A stretch of DNA of 64,000 bases. Origin: CAVWSM01 sp963799425 (GTDB taxonomy: Bacteria > Actinomycetota > Actinomycetes > Jiangellales > Jiangellaceae). The notes below the pieces were generated by a model that searched no databases, was not told the DNA's origin, and saw only the letters and a program-made list of their open reading frames with translations. The translations under genes were made by a program, and so were the position numbers. Below, piece after piece: positions 9,671-20,600 of the stretch. The stretch is taken from the NCBI GenBank assembly GCA_963799425.1, contig CAWCXA010000017.1, forward strand, positions 372,001 to 436,000. Reading direction: 5' to 3'. Each line of letters starts with the position of its first letter. The first letter of the stretch is position 1.

Positions 9671-11797
9671 TCAGTGCTCGGTGTGCACAGGAAGCGGTGC
9701 GGATCCAGCCACGCCACCGGGAGACTGAGGCGGCGGTGGAGCTGACGGCGTCGGGGCATGTCGGATAGTCCAGGTCGGCGGTGCACAAGCGCGCGGGGGC
9801 GAGAACTCTGGGATCGGACCGCGACCTGCCACGGTGACTTGCACCGCCCCGGCCCCGGATTGCAATCGAACGACATTGCGAGGGGGGGCTGTTGCTGTGA
9901 ACACCACGTCAGCTGGAACGCTGATTGCTGGCTGCTCGAAGTCGAGCGCTGTGGGCTCGTCGTGGTTGGCGTCGTTGCCCGAGTCGGATACCCACACAGC
10001 TCCAAGTCGAGCACCTTGGAACAGTCCGCATCGGAAAACGGTCGGGTGGCCAGTGCCATCGGCGGTGTGGTTGTTGGACTGTACGAGGTAGTCGGAGACT
10101 CCACCGCCGTCGAAGATCATGCTCTCGAAGCTCAGGTGCTGGCCGCCGTTGTCGACCGCATGCAGGTTTAGAGCGACAGAGCCGTTGCCGTACAGGTGGC
10201 CTCCCTGGTACCGGTACGAGTTGACGTAGGCGCCGTGGGTGATGCCCGTCTCGCCGTTGTGGTAGGCCGCAAAGTCCTCGACGACGTGGGGAAGATCGTC
10301 GTTTTGCCACGTGAAGATCCCGTTGGCCATGTTGTTATGGGCGATGTTGCCTCCGGTGAAAGTCCAGACGCCATGGCCGGACTCGCCGCGACTCTCGGGC
10401 CAGCTGAACCCAGCGGCATGCTTGTTGCCTTGGACGCCCACCGCGACTGAATCGCGGACTGTATTCCCGGATCCCTGGCCAAGGGTGTATCCGGCGAGCC
10501 GGTAACCCCTGAAGTCCGGATCAGTCCGGACCAGGGCGGCCATGGTGTGATCGTAGAGCGTGTCGTTCGTCTCCGGCCCAGGTGTGCGCGTGTCGGGGGA
10601 GAGGTCCCACCAATACGCCTCTTCGAACGTGTCGAAGGAAACGGTGTCCCGGAAGGTGATCCCATGAGACATGTGAGGGACGAACGCATGGCCTCCAGCA
10701 TCGCGGACAACCGTCCCGATGACCTCCGAACCGCGGCTACCGTCGCCGGACTCATGGAAGTGAAGTCCGTATCGGCCCAGCACGCTCTCGGTGAACTCTT
10801 CCCCTACCTGGCGTGGGCCGACGAAGCGGATGGCCGCGTAGTCGACCACCTGTGCCCGGGTCGAACGGATCCATACGTGGGAACGCCCGGTCGGCGTTCC
10901 TTCGATGCGCACGTTGCGGGTGAGGTTGGCGACCTCGGCGGTCCACGTCCCGTTCACCTGCGGATGCCCGTGGGGCAGTGGGCGGTCGATCTCGACGGTC
11001 GTGCCGTTGACTGCGGACACTCGGACCACGTCGAACCCCGTTGCGAAGTCTTGTGTCGCCGGTGGTCCGGTGGGAGTGACAAGCAGTTCATCACCCACGA
11101 CCCACCCCACGGGAGCCGCAGCGAATGACAACGTGCGACTGCCCGCGTCGACAGAGCTGGCCAGCCGTGTCCAGCCCGTCTTCGGCGCGCCGGCAACATC
11201 CAGCCGACCGTGACCCATGACCCAGAGGCCGACGTCCGAGGCCAGCGGCGCCATCCCGCCGCCAACGAACTTCGTCTCGTCGACACCGACGAACTTCACC
11301 GTGTGGACCACGGTTGGACCTTGTGGCCGCATGCTGAGCAACCCGTCGACAACGACGTTGCCCTGCATCTCGAGAGTTGTGCTCCGACCAGGGTCAAACA
11401 TGAGGGCGGCTTGCGGGTCCACTCGAAGACTGGCGATGCGCGTGTCAGCGTCGAGAGTCAGCGAGTGCAGGACGGTCACCTCACTGTGGTCGCCGGGAAC
11501 CTGCCCCTCCGTCCAGGTCGCAGGATCGGACCAGGCTCCGCTTCGAACCGAGGTCGCGTTGGCCGGACCTGCCAGTGACTCCGTACGCTCCGCGTTCGCG
11601 GCCGGTGATGAGTTCGCTGCGCTCGGATGTGACGTCGGTGGGGAGGCCCCCTCATGGCGATGGGCGGGCCTCGTAGCCTGGCGCACCGCAAACGCCGTGC
11701 CAATGAGTACGGCCACGGCGACGATGGCAACCACGATGGGGACACGCCTCACGGGATCATTCTCCGGCTGCGCATCGGCACGCGGGGCCAAGTTCAC
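9671..11797 (-). CDS. Secreted or membrane-anchored G8-domain beta-helix protein (CEMIP/TMEM2-like)
   Basis: A 708-residue surface protein. An N-terminal hydrophobic segment (about residues 20-38) could be a signal anchor, and a Ser/Ala/Pro-rich linker follows. A G8 domain covers about 84-205: the lead-in SGAWSDPATWTEGQVPGD is diagnostic, with conserved W and G-x-V-P. Residues 320-600 look like a right-handed parallel beta-helix. They include RYGLHFHESGD (342-352) and HMSHGITFRDTVSFDT (375-390), which closely parallel the conserved His-rich region of the animal hyaluronan-degrading or hyaluronan-binding proteins CEMIP and TMEM2. The Pro-rich C-terminus has no sorting signal. The likely role is binding or cleavage of a surface polysaccharide. 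It is divergent from the GT2 gene and intact in a locus where many genes are broken. Confidence 0.82.
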   Translation of the reverse strand: MNLAPRADAQPENDPVRRVPIVVAIVAVAVLIGTAFAVRQATRPAHRHEGASPPTSHPSAANSSPAANAERTESLAGPANATSVRSGAWSDPATWTEGQVPGDHSEVTVLHSLTLDADTRIASLRVDPQAALMFDPGRSTTLEMQGNVVVDGLLSMRPQGPTVVHTVKFVGVDETKFVGGGMAPLASDVGLWVMGHGRLDVAGAPKTGWTRLASSVDAGSRTLSFAAAPVGWVVGDELLVTPTGPPATQDFATGFDVVRVSAVNGTTVEIDRPLPHGHPQVNGTWTAEVANLTRNVRIEGTPTGRSHVWIRSTRAQVVDYAAIRFVGPRQVGEEFTESVLGRYGLHFHESGDGSRGSEVIGTVVRDAGGHAFVPHMSHGITFRDTVSFDTFEEAYWWDLSPDTRTPGPETNDTLYDHTMAALVRTDPDFRGYRLAGYTLGQGSGNTVRDSVAVGVQGNKHAAGFSWPESRGESGHGVWTFTGGNIAHNNMANGIFTWQNDDLPHVVEDFAAYHNGETGITHGAYVNSYRYQGGHLYGNGSVALNLHAVDNGGQHLSFESMIFDGGGVSDYLVQSNNHTADGTGHPTVFRCGLFQGARLGAVWVSDSGNDANHDEPTALDFEQPAISVPADVVFTATAPPRNVVRLQSGAGAVQVTVAGRGPIPEFSPPRACAPPTWTIRHAPTPSAPPPPQSPGGVAGSAPLPVHTEH

Positions 11798-11905
11798 GAA
11801 CTCTGCCCAAACGTCAGCGGTGTCCGGTTTCTGGCAATCATGACGATTACGCGAACGCCTCCTCGGAAGCTTCCGATGCTGCTAGCGTCCACTTGAGGGG
11901 GAGTC

Positions 11906-12895
11906 ATGAGCACCGTCAGCGTCTTTGTGCCCACGTACAACTACGCGCGCTACCTTCGGGAGTGCGTCTCATCGGTGTTGGTCCAGGACGACGTGGACGT
12001 CGAGGTCCTGATCATCGACGATGCGTCGACCGATGGTTCCGACGAGGTTGCACGCGAGCTCGCAAGTGAGGACCCACGAGTTGCTGTCGCCGTGCACGGC
12101 AGCAACCGGGGGCACATCGCGACCTACAACGAGGGCATCGCATGGGCGCAGGGCCAGTATCAGCTCTTGCTTTCGGCTGACGACGCACTGGTGCCGGGCG
12201 CACTGGCGCGCGCGGTGCACGTGATGGACGCGCACCCGCAGGTGGGTCTTGTCTATGGGGACGTGCCTCGTCCCGGCGAGGAGGGACGTCCGTTGCGGCT
12301 CGATGGCGGCTATACCGTCACGCCTGGCAGGACCTGGCTCGAGGACCGGTGCCGCTCCGGCTACAACGTTGTACCCACACCCACCGCCGTCATACGTACG
12401 TCCTTGCAGCGGCGGCTCGGTGGCTATCTGCCCGAGCATCCGCACGCCGGCGACCTGGAGATGTGGCTCCGTCTCTCCATCCACGGCGACGTCGCGATAC
12501 TCGACTGTCATCAGGGTATCTATCGTCGCCACGACGAGTCGATGAGTGCTGCGTGGTCCGAGGACGCGGCAATCGGCGACCTTATGGAGTGCAAGCGAGC
12601 CTTCGACGCCGTGCTGGATGCCAACGAGCAGGTGCTCACCGATGCGGCCCGGCTCCGAGCTCTCGCCCATCGTGCCAGTGCGCGCCGGATGGTGGGGCGG
12701 GCATCAACAGTGCTGACGCAAGGCGACCCACGCTGCGCGCTGGTCGACGAGCTGCTGCGGCTGGCGAGGGAAACTGACCCAGCCGTGGTCCGGTCGCCGG
12801 TCTATGCCAAGTTTGTGCTGCGACGCACGGCACGGGGGCGGCTGGCCTCGTCCGTCGGAGCTCGGCGCCGGTCAGTCCGAAGGAGTGAGGCCTAG
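11906..12895 (+). CDS. Glycosyltransferase family 2 (GT-A)
   Basis: Inverting GT-A enzyme of 329 residues. It starts VSVFVPTYNYARYLRECVSS, the standard GT2 opening. VLIIDDASTDGS supplies the first Asp residues, and LLLSADDAL is the DxD-like metal site. The acceptor region contains AGDLEMWLRLS (the ED/DxxxW-type base) and IYRRHDESMS. The last 70 residues are helical and not informative. A good TAGCGT hexamer (11882-11887) and a GAGGGGGA ribosome site lie just ahead of the ATG. It is 3 bases from the next gene and probably forms an operon with it. Confidence 0.9.
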   Translation: MSTVSVFVPTYNYARYLRECVSSVLVQDDVDVEVLIIDDASTDGSDEVARELASEDPRVAVAVHGSNRGHIATYNEGIAWAQGQYQLLLSADDALVPGALARAVHVMDAHPQVGLVYGDVPRPGEEGRPLRLDGGYTVTPGRTWLEDRCRSGYNVVPTPTAVIRTSLQRRLGGYLPEHPHAGDLEMWLRLSIHGDVAILDCHQGIYRRHDESMSAAWSEDAAIGDLMECKRAFDAVLDANEQVLTDAARLRALAHRASARRMVGRASTVLTQGDPRCALVDELLRLARETDPAVVRSPVYAKFVLRRTARGRLASSVGARRRSVRRSEA

Positions 12896-12897
12896 CG

Positions 12898-14466
12898 GTG
12901 CATGCAACCGTCCGTCAGCTCGACGACAGCGAGCGGCAGCTTCGCCGTGTGGTCCGTCGCGCGCGGTCGGCGATGGCTGCGGGCCGGTTCAACGCTGCTG
13001 CAGCGCACGGGGAGGCTGCGGCACTGCACGCGACCTGGCAACACGCAGGGCGGTTCGCGGACGGGGAGCTGGAGTGGGTGCTCCGGACGGCGGGCCGACA
13101 GATGGCTGGGCCCGAGCTGCAGTCATCCCGGGTCTTTCGCTCCGCGGACATGCATCGTGTGCTGCATGTGGCCACTCTCAGCGGCCGATATGGAGGAGCT
13201 TCGCGCCTGCTGTGGCGCTGGGTCGAGGCCGATGATGGCCGTCAACACGATGTCGTCTTGACAGCTCAAGGCGGAGTGGCAGTTCCGGATCAGCTGAGAT
13301 CGGCAGTCGCCGGTCGGGGTGGTCGAGTGACCTTGCTCGACCGGGAAGCCAGCCGTTACTCGGACAGGGCCCGACTGCTGCGGGGCGCGGCAGCCTCGGC
13401 TGACGTCGTCGTGGTTCATCAGGAGACTCACGACGCGCTTCCGTTGATGGCCCTGTCGTCCAGGCACCGCCCACCAACGGCCTACGTCGACAATGCTGAT
13501 CACGTCTTCTGGGTCGGGGTCTCGATGGCCGATGTGGTGGTGCACCTGCGGGGTGCCGGCGCAAGTCTCGGGATCTCTCGGCGCGGTGTCGCACCCGAGC
13601 GTTCAGCAATTCTGCCGATCCTGCTGGGCCCCGTGCCACGTCAGATCTCATCCGCCGAACTCCGTCAGCGGCTCGGCATCCCGGCGGACGCCGTAGTTCT
13701 GCTCACAGTAGCCCGTGGCGTGAAGTACGAGACCCGTGCAGACGACCACCTCGTCGACCTGATGCTCCCGGTCCTTGAGCGCTTCCCGCAGGTGACCCTT
13801 GTTGCCGTCGGACCCATTGAGACCGAGAGGTGGAGGAGAGCCCGGGAAGCGGTAGCCGGACGGGTTCACGCCCTGGGGCCAAGGGACGACACGGGGACGT
13901 TCTACGAGATTGCCGACGTCTACGTCGACTCGTACCCGTTGACATCGATAACGTCCCTGCTGGAGGCCGGGCAGCATCAGGTCCCCTTGGTCAGCTACTG
14001 CCCACCGCCGCGCTCCGGAACCGTGCTGGCGGCCGACGCACCCGGGCTCACCCGGTCCCTGATCCGGGCGGGCAGCCCACACGAGTTGGCGGCCGAGGTC
14101 AGCCACTTGGTGATGGACACCGCCTACCGTCGTGAGCGTGGGGCACAGGCACGTGGCGACGTCGAGCGTGAGCACACAGGTGAAGGCTGGCGTCGACGAA
14201 TGGAATCCGTGCTCGACCAGCTGGCCGGAACCCCACGGCTCGACGGCGACGCGTGGCGCGCACCTGACCGGCAGACATCCGAAATCGACCAGCAGGTGGC
14301 AACGGCGTTTGCCCAGCCCGTGGACATCTTCGCCTCGACGCTTGCTCGGATGGGAAGACCGTCTACGCCCCGTGACATCGCCGACCTGGCGCAACTGACT
14401 GTCGGTAATCCACGGGACGCCGTGGCCGCTCTCTCACGCCTCGGCCGACGGCGCGCTCGCGCCTGA
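12898..14466 (+). CDS. Glycosyltransferase, GT-B fold (GT4-like), long N-terminal extension
   Basis: A 522-residue protein starting at a GTG that follows the GT2 stop almost immediately. Residues 1-80 are helical and unlike known GTs. From HRVLHVATLSGRYGGASRLL the sequence follows a GT-B plan: an N-terminal Rossmann half, then ILLTVARGVKYETRADD, VAVGPIETERW, HALGPRDDTGTFYEIADVYVDSYP and SLLEAGQHQVPLVSY in the donor-binding half. A helical C-terminal tail (about 430-520) is again unrelated. I see no frame break. It belongs to the EPS glycosyltransferase set, with unknown specificity. Confidence 0.75.
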   Translation: MHATVRQLDDSERQLRRVVRRARSAMAAGRFNAAAAHGEAAALHATWQHAGRFADGELEWVLRTAGRQMAGPELQSSRVFRSADMHRVLHVATLSGRYGGASRLLWRWVEADDGRQHDVVLTAQGGVAVPDQLRSAVAGRGGRVTLLDREASRYSDRARLLRGAAASADVVVVHQETHDALPLMALSSRHRPPTAYVDNADHVFWVGVSMADVVVHLRGAGASLGISRRGVAPERSAILPILLGPVPRQISSAELRQRLGIPADAVVLLTVARGVKYETRADDHLVDLMLPVLERFPQVTLVAVGPIETERWRRAREAVAGRVHALGPRDDTGTFYEIADVYVDSYPLTSITSLLEAGQHQVPLVSYCPPPRSGTVLAADAPGLTRSLIRAGSPHELAAEVSHLVMDTAYRRERGAQARGDVEREHTGEGWRRRMESVLDQLAGTPRLDGDAWRAPDRQTSEIDQQVATAFAQPVDIFASTLARMGRPSTPRDIADLAQLTVGNPRDAVAALSRLGRRRARA

Positions 14467-14660
14467 ACGGAGGCGTCTTCAGTCCGTTCCGTGCATTCTG
14501 CACCGAGCCGGTCCATCCTGCCTCCGCAGCGAATGCGTGAAAGCAACCACGGCTCGCGGCTCAGCGCACTAGGGTTCGGAACACGGCGGAGTGCTCCGCC
14601 TGTGCGGGGCCGCTTGGGGCGGGGCGGCCACCGGGGCGCACTGGCCGCCTTGGGGGATTC

Positions 14661-17600
14661 ATGGGGTGGGCTCTTCGGCCTGGCGTGCGCTGGGTCTCTG
14701 CTACCGCTGCAGGCGCGCTTGTAATCACGCTCCTCATTGCTGGGCCGCAAGCTGAAGCGGCCGGACCGTGTGATCCGCCAATCACCAACCCGGTGGCCTG
14801 TGAGAACACCAAGCCTGGAAACCCGCCCAGCGAGTGGGACGTCAGCGGCGCCGGCAGCAGCGCCATCCAGGGATTCGCCACCGACATCAGTGTCGACCAG
14901 GGCGGCACTGTCGGGTTCAAGGTCGACACCACGGCGACCCGTTTCCGCATCGACATCTATCGTCTCGGGTTCTATGGCGGGCAAGGCGCGCGCAGAGTGG
15001 CCACCCTTACCGACACCGCCACGACGGCCACCAACCAGCCCAACTGCCTCTACGTCGACAACACAGGGCTCGAGGATTGCGGCAACTGGTCACAGTCCGC
15101 CGCCTGGACCGCGCCTCCCGACGCCGTGTCCGGTCTCTACATCGCCAAGCTCGTCGCAACGCAGGGCCTCACCGGCGCCAGTCACGTGCCCTTCATCGTT
15201 CGCGACGACGATGGGCAGTCGCCGATCCTCTTCCAGACCTCCGACACCACGTGGCAGGCCTACAACACCTACGGTGGCAACAGCCTGTACGTCGGCCAGC
15301 CCGACGGTCGTGCCCACAAGGTCAGCTACAACCGACCGTTCGTTACCCGCGGTGGCACGCCCGAGGACTGGATGTTCAACGCCGAGTTTCCGACGATCCG
15401 TTTCCTCGAGGCCAACGGCTACAACGTCAGCTACACGACGGGTGTCGACTCGGACCGTCGCGGCGCGCTGATCAGGCAGCACCAGGTCTTCCTCTCCGTC
15501 GGGCACGATGAGTACTGGTCGGGCACCCAGCGCGCCAACGTCGAGGCCGCGCGCAACGCTGGTGTGCACCTCGCGTTCATGAGCGGCAACGAGGTCTTCT
15601 GGAAGACCCGGTGGGAGTCGAGCGTCGACGGCTCAGGCACACCGCACCGCACACTCGTCACCTACAAGGAGACGCACGAGAACGCGAAGGTCGACCCCGC
15701 GGGGGCCGCGGTCTGGACCGGCACCTGGCGAGACCCGCGGTTCAGTCCGCCCGCTGACGGGGGTCGCCCGGAGAACGCACTCACCGGCCAGATCTTCACG
15801 GTCAACTGCTGCACCACCGACATGACTGTCGACTCCACCCACCGCGACCTGCGTTTCTGGCGAAACACGCGCGTCGCCGCCTTGGCAGCTGGGCAGCAGA
15901 CCACACTCGGGTCGGGAGTCCTGGGCTACGAGTGGGACGAGGACCTCGACAACGGCGCCCGTCCGGCCGGGCTGATCCGAATGTCCGAGACGACGGACAA
16001 CGGCGAGGTAATCCAGGACTACGGCAACAACTACGACGACGGCACCGCGACACATCACCTCACGCTCTACCGCGCATCCAGCGGGGCCATTGTCTTCGGA
16101 GCGGGTACTGTCCAATGGGGTTGGGGTCTCGACGACAACCACGACGAGGCCTCGGGTACGGCTGACGACGCCGTCCGACAGGCGACCGTCAACCTCCTGG
16201 CGGACATGGGTGTGCAGCCAGCGTCACTTCAGCAGGGGCTCGTGGCCGCATCTGCGTCGACCGACGTGACTGCGCCCACTTCAGCCATCGTAAGTCCGGG
16301 CGCGGGCGCAACTGTGCCGGTCGGGCAGTCCGTCACCATCTCAGGAACGGCTACGGACACCGGCGGTGTGGTGGGTGGGGTCGAGGTCTCGACGGACAAC
16401 GGTCAGACATGGCATCCGGCAAACGGACGCAGCTCGTGGACCTACGCCTGGACGCCCACGCAGACCGGTACGGCCACCATTCGCACCAGAGCTACCGACG
16501 ACAGCGGACGGATGGAGACCCCGACCGCCGGCCGGAGCGTCGCCGTCGGCACGGGCGGCAGCTCGCCCTCCTGCCCGTGCGCGATCTGGCCTGACACGCA
16601 AGCACCAGCCACAGCTATGGACGGCGACACTGCCGCTGTCGAGCTCGGAGTCAAGTTCCGGGCCTCCGAGGCAGGGCAGATCACCGGCCTGCGGTTCTAC
16701 AAGGGCGGTGCATCCAACGGTGGGACCCACCTGGGACGGTTGTGGTCCAGCACTGGCACCAAGCTCGCCGAGGCCACGTTCACCGGTGAGACAGCGACCG
16801 GATGGCAGCAGGTTGCGCTCTCCCAGCCTGTCCAGGTCGTCGCCGGGACTACCTATGTCGCGTCCTACTACGCGCCACAGGGCCGCTACTCGGTGAACAA
16901 CAACTACTTCGCGACGGCGACCACCAGAGGGCCCCTCACGGCTCTTGCTAACGGCACCGATGGTGCCAATGGCCTCTATCGCTATGGCTCTGGGGGCGGG
17001 TTCCCGACGAGCACGTGGCAGAGCTCCAACTACTGGGTAGACGTCGTCTTCCAGCCGGCGTTGGACACCTCGAAACCGACGGTAACCACGCGGTCGCCTG
17101 CGCCAGGTGCGACGGGCGTGCTCACCGGCACCCCGATCACGGCGACATTCAACGAGCCCGTCACCCCGCAGGGCGTGTCCTACGCGGTGAGCAATGCGGG
17201 TGGCGCCGTCGCCGGCTCGGTCGGCTACGACGCGGCGACCCGCACCGCGCGGTTCACACCCACGGCACCGTTGGCCGCTGGGACGACCTATTCCGTGACG
17301 CTCTCGGGAGCGCAGGACGCTGCCGGCAACGTGATGCTGCCTGACAGCTGGAACTTCACCACGATTCCGCCGGACACGGTCAAACCGACCGTGACGACGC
17401 ACTTGCCTGCGACTGCGGCTGTAGATGTCGTCCGGACTACAGCTGTCAGCGCGACCTTCAGCGAGCCCATCCAGGCCGGCACGCCGAGCGTGACGATGTC
17501 CGGACCGGTGGGCGCAATCACCGGCACGACGTCCTACGATGCGGACGCCCACACCGCCAGCTTTGCACCCACAACGACGCTGGGCGCCTCGACGACGTAC

Positions 17601-20600
17601 AACGTCACCGTCAGCGGTGCAGCCGACACTGCCGGCAACGTGATGGACCCTGTCTCGTGGGCGTTCACCACGGTTGCGGCGGACACGACGAAGCCGACCG
17701 TCACTGACCGATCGCCGGCCCCGGGTGCCACGAGCGTCGCGGTGGGCACGACTGTCACGACCACATTCAGCGAGGCAGTACAACAGCCGACGATCGCCAT
17801 CTCTGTCGTACCCACTGGCGGGACCGCCGTCGCAGGAACGACCACATATGACACAGCGACACGTCGGGCAACGTTTGCCCCGTCGTCTCCTCTTGCTGGT
17901 CAGACCCAGTACACGGTGACAGTCAGCGGAGCACGTGACACCGAGGGCAACACCATGGACGCGGTGAGCTGGTCGTTCACGACCGGCAGCGCGTCTACCT
18001 GCCCATGCACCATCTGGGCGCCGACGGCGACACCGGCCACGGCGGCTCAGTCGGACCGGCAGGCGATCGAGGTGGGTGTGAAGTTCCGCACCTCCGAGGC
18101 CGGCCTGATCACGGGAGTCCGGTTCTACAAGGGCGGTGCCAACACCGGCACACACGTCGGCTCGCTCTGGTCGACCTCCGGCGTGCGGTTGGCGTCCGTC
18201 ACATTCGCCAACGAGACGGCGTCCGGTTGGCAGCAGGCCAACTTCTCCGCTCCGGTGGCGGTAACTGCTGGCACCACCTATGTCGCGAGCTACTACTCGC
18301 CAAACGGACGCTACGCGATCAACTCCAACTACTTCACATCGGCGACCACCCGGGGCCCGCTGACAGCTCTGGCCAATGGCACTGACGGTGGGAACGGCGT
18401 CTATCGCTACGCCAGCGGCGGCGGCTTCCCGACGACCTCGTTCAACAACTCGAACTACTGGGTGGACGTGGTGTTCTCGCCCACGACTGACACCACCAAG
18501 CCGGTCATCACGGCGCAGTCGCCAACGCCAGGCGCCACGGGTGTCACCCTCGGCGCGGTCGTATCGGCGACGTTCAACGAGCCAGTGCAGCCGGCGACGA
18601 TCGCCGTCACGCTCAGCGGCCCAGGCGGCGCCGTTGCCGGCGCCGCGCAGTATGACGCAGCCACGCGTGCCGTGACCTTCACGCCCGCGGCCGCCCTGTC
18701 CGCCTCGACGCAGTACTCGGCGACGATCTCGGGTGCCAAGGACGTCGCAGGGAACACCATGGATCCCGTGACCTGGTCGTTCACGACGCAGGCTGTTGAC
18801 TCCACGCCGCCCTCGGTGACCGACCGGTCACCCGTCGCGGATGCCACCGGTGTGCCGGTCGGCACGACGGTCACGGCGACATTCAGCGAAGCCGTGCAAC
18901 AGTCCACGATCGTCATGTCGGTCACGCCAGCAGGCGGGGCGGCGGTCGCCGGGTCGCTCGGATACGACGGCCCGACAAGGCAGGTCACGTTCACGCCGGC
19001 AGCGGGGCTCGCCGCCACAACGACGTACTTCGTCTCCCTGACCGGCGCGCGAGACATCGCGGGCAACGTCATGGATCCCATAGCGTGGTCGTTCACCACC
19101 GGTGCGGCATCTTTCTGCCCGTGCTCGATCTTCCAGAGCACCGTCACGCCGGGCACACCCGCGTCGACCGATTCGTCCGCTGCCGAGCTCGGCGTCAAGT
19201 TCCGTAGCTCGCTTCCGGGCTTCGTCACCGGCATCAGGTTCTACAAGGGCAGTGGTAATACGGGCACGCACACGGGCTCGCTGTGGACGTCGTCCGGCAC
19301 GCGGCTGGCGACGGCGACCTTCACGGGCGAGACGGGCACGGGATGGCAGACGGTGACGTTCGCATCACCCGTAGAGGTTCTGGCCAACACCACCTATGTC
19401 GCGTCCTACTACGCGCCTGTCGGTCGCTACGCGGTCGACAACAGCTACTTCACCTCGGCGGTTGTGCGAAGCCCGCTCACCGCTCTGGCCAACGGCACCG
19501 AGGGTGCCAACGCTGTCTACCGGTATGGCAACGGAGGCGGGTTCCCGACGAGCTCGTACCAGAGCTCCAACTACTGGGTTGACATCGTCTTCACCACCAG
19601 CGCCGCAGACACCATCGCACCCACGGTTGTCAGCAGGTCTCCGTCGGCTGGTCAGAACGGCGTCCCGATCAGCGCGGCCGTCACGGCCACGTTCAGCGAA
19701 CCTGTGCAGGAGAGCACAATCCAGGCGGCTGTCTCCGCACCCGGCGGCACTCCGGTCGCCGTGTCCTGGAGTTTCGACCCGGCCGAGAGCAGGTTCGTCC
19801 TGACACCGGTGAGCCCGCTCGCCTACTCCACCACCTACACGGTGCAGATCAGCGGTGCGACGGACACCGCCGACAATGTCATGGCCCCGTTGACCTGGAC
19901 GTTCACCACGGGTGCCCAGCCGCCGCCGCCCCCGACCCAGGGACCGGGTGGCCCAATCGCGGTCGTGACCTCGGCCGCCAACCCGTTCACGTCCTACCTG
20001 GCCGAGATCATGCGGGCAGAGGGGCTCAACGAGTTCCGCACGGTTGATGTGGGGGCGATCAGCGCGTCGACCCTGGATGCCTACGATGTCGTCGTTCTCG
20101 GCGAGGTCGTGCTCACCCAGGCCCAGGTGGACTCTCTGACCACGTGGGTGCAGGCAGGCGGCAACCTCATCGCAATGCGGCCGGATGCCAAGCTGGCGGG
20201 CCTGCTTGGGCTGACGGCCGCCCCGGGGACGCTGACCGACACATACCTCAAGGTCGACGTCACCACCGGCCCGGGTGCGGGGATCACCGATCAGGTGATC
20301 CAGTTCCACGGCATCGCCAACCGCTACTCCCTCAGCGGGGCGAGCACCGTCGCCACGTTGTACAGCTCGGCAACGGCGGCGACGACGAACCCGGCGGTCA
20401 CTGTGCGCACCGTCGGCAGCAATGGCGGACACGCTGCCGCGTTCGCCTACGACCTCGCCAAGTCCGTGGTCTACACGCGGCAGGGCAACCCGGCTTCGGC
20501 AGGCCAGGAGCGCGACGACGACAATGCCGGGCCGATCATCCGCAGCGATGACATGTTCGTGCCGTCCGAGACGGAGCCGGGCTGGCTCGACATGAACAAG

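Noticed and set aside
16341..18155. Minus-strand frame of about 600 codons inside the giant surface gene
   Set aside because: It is rich in Arg, Gly and Ala and shows no family features. The plus-strand modules are clear.
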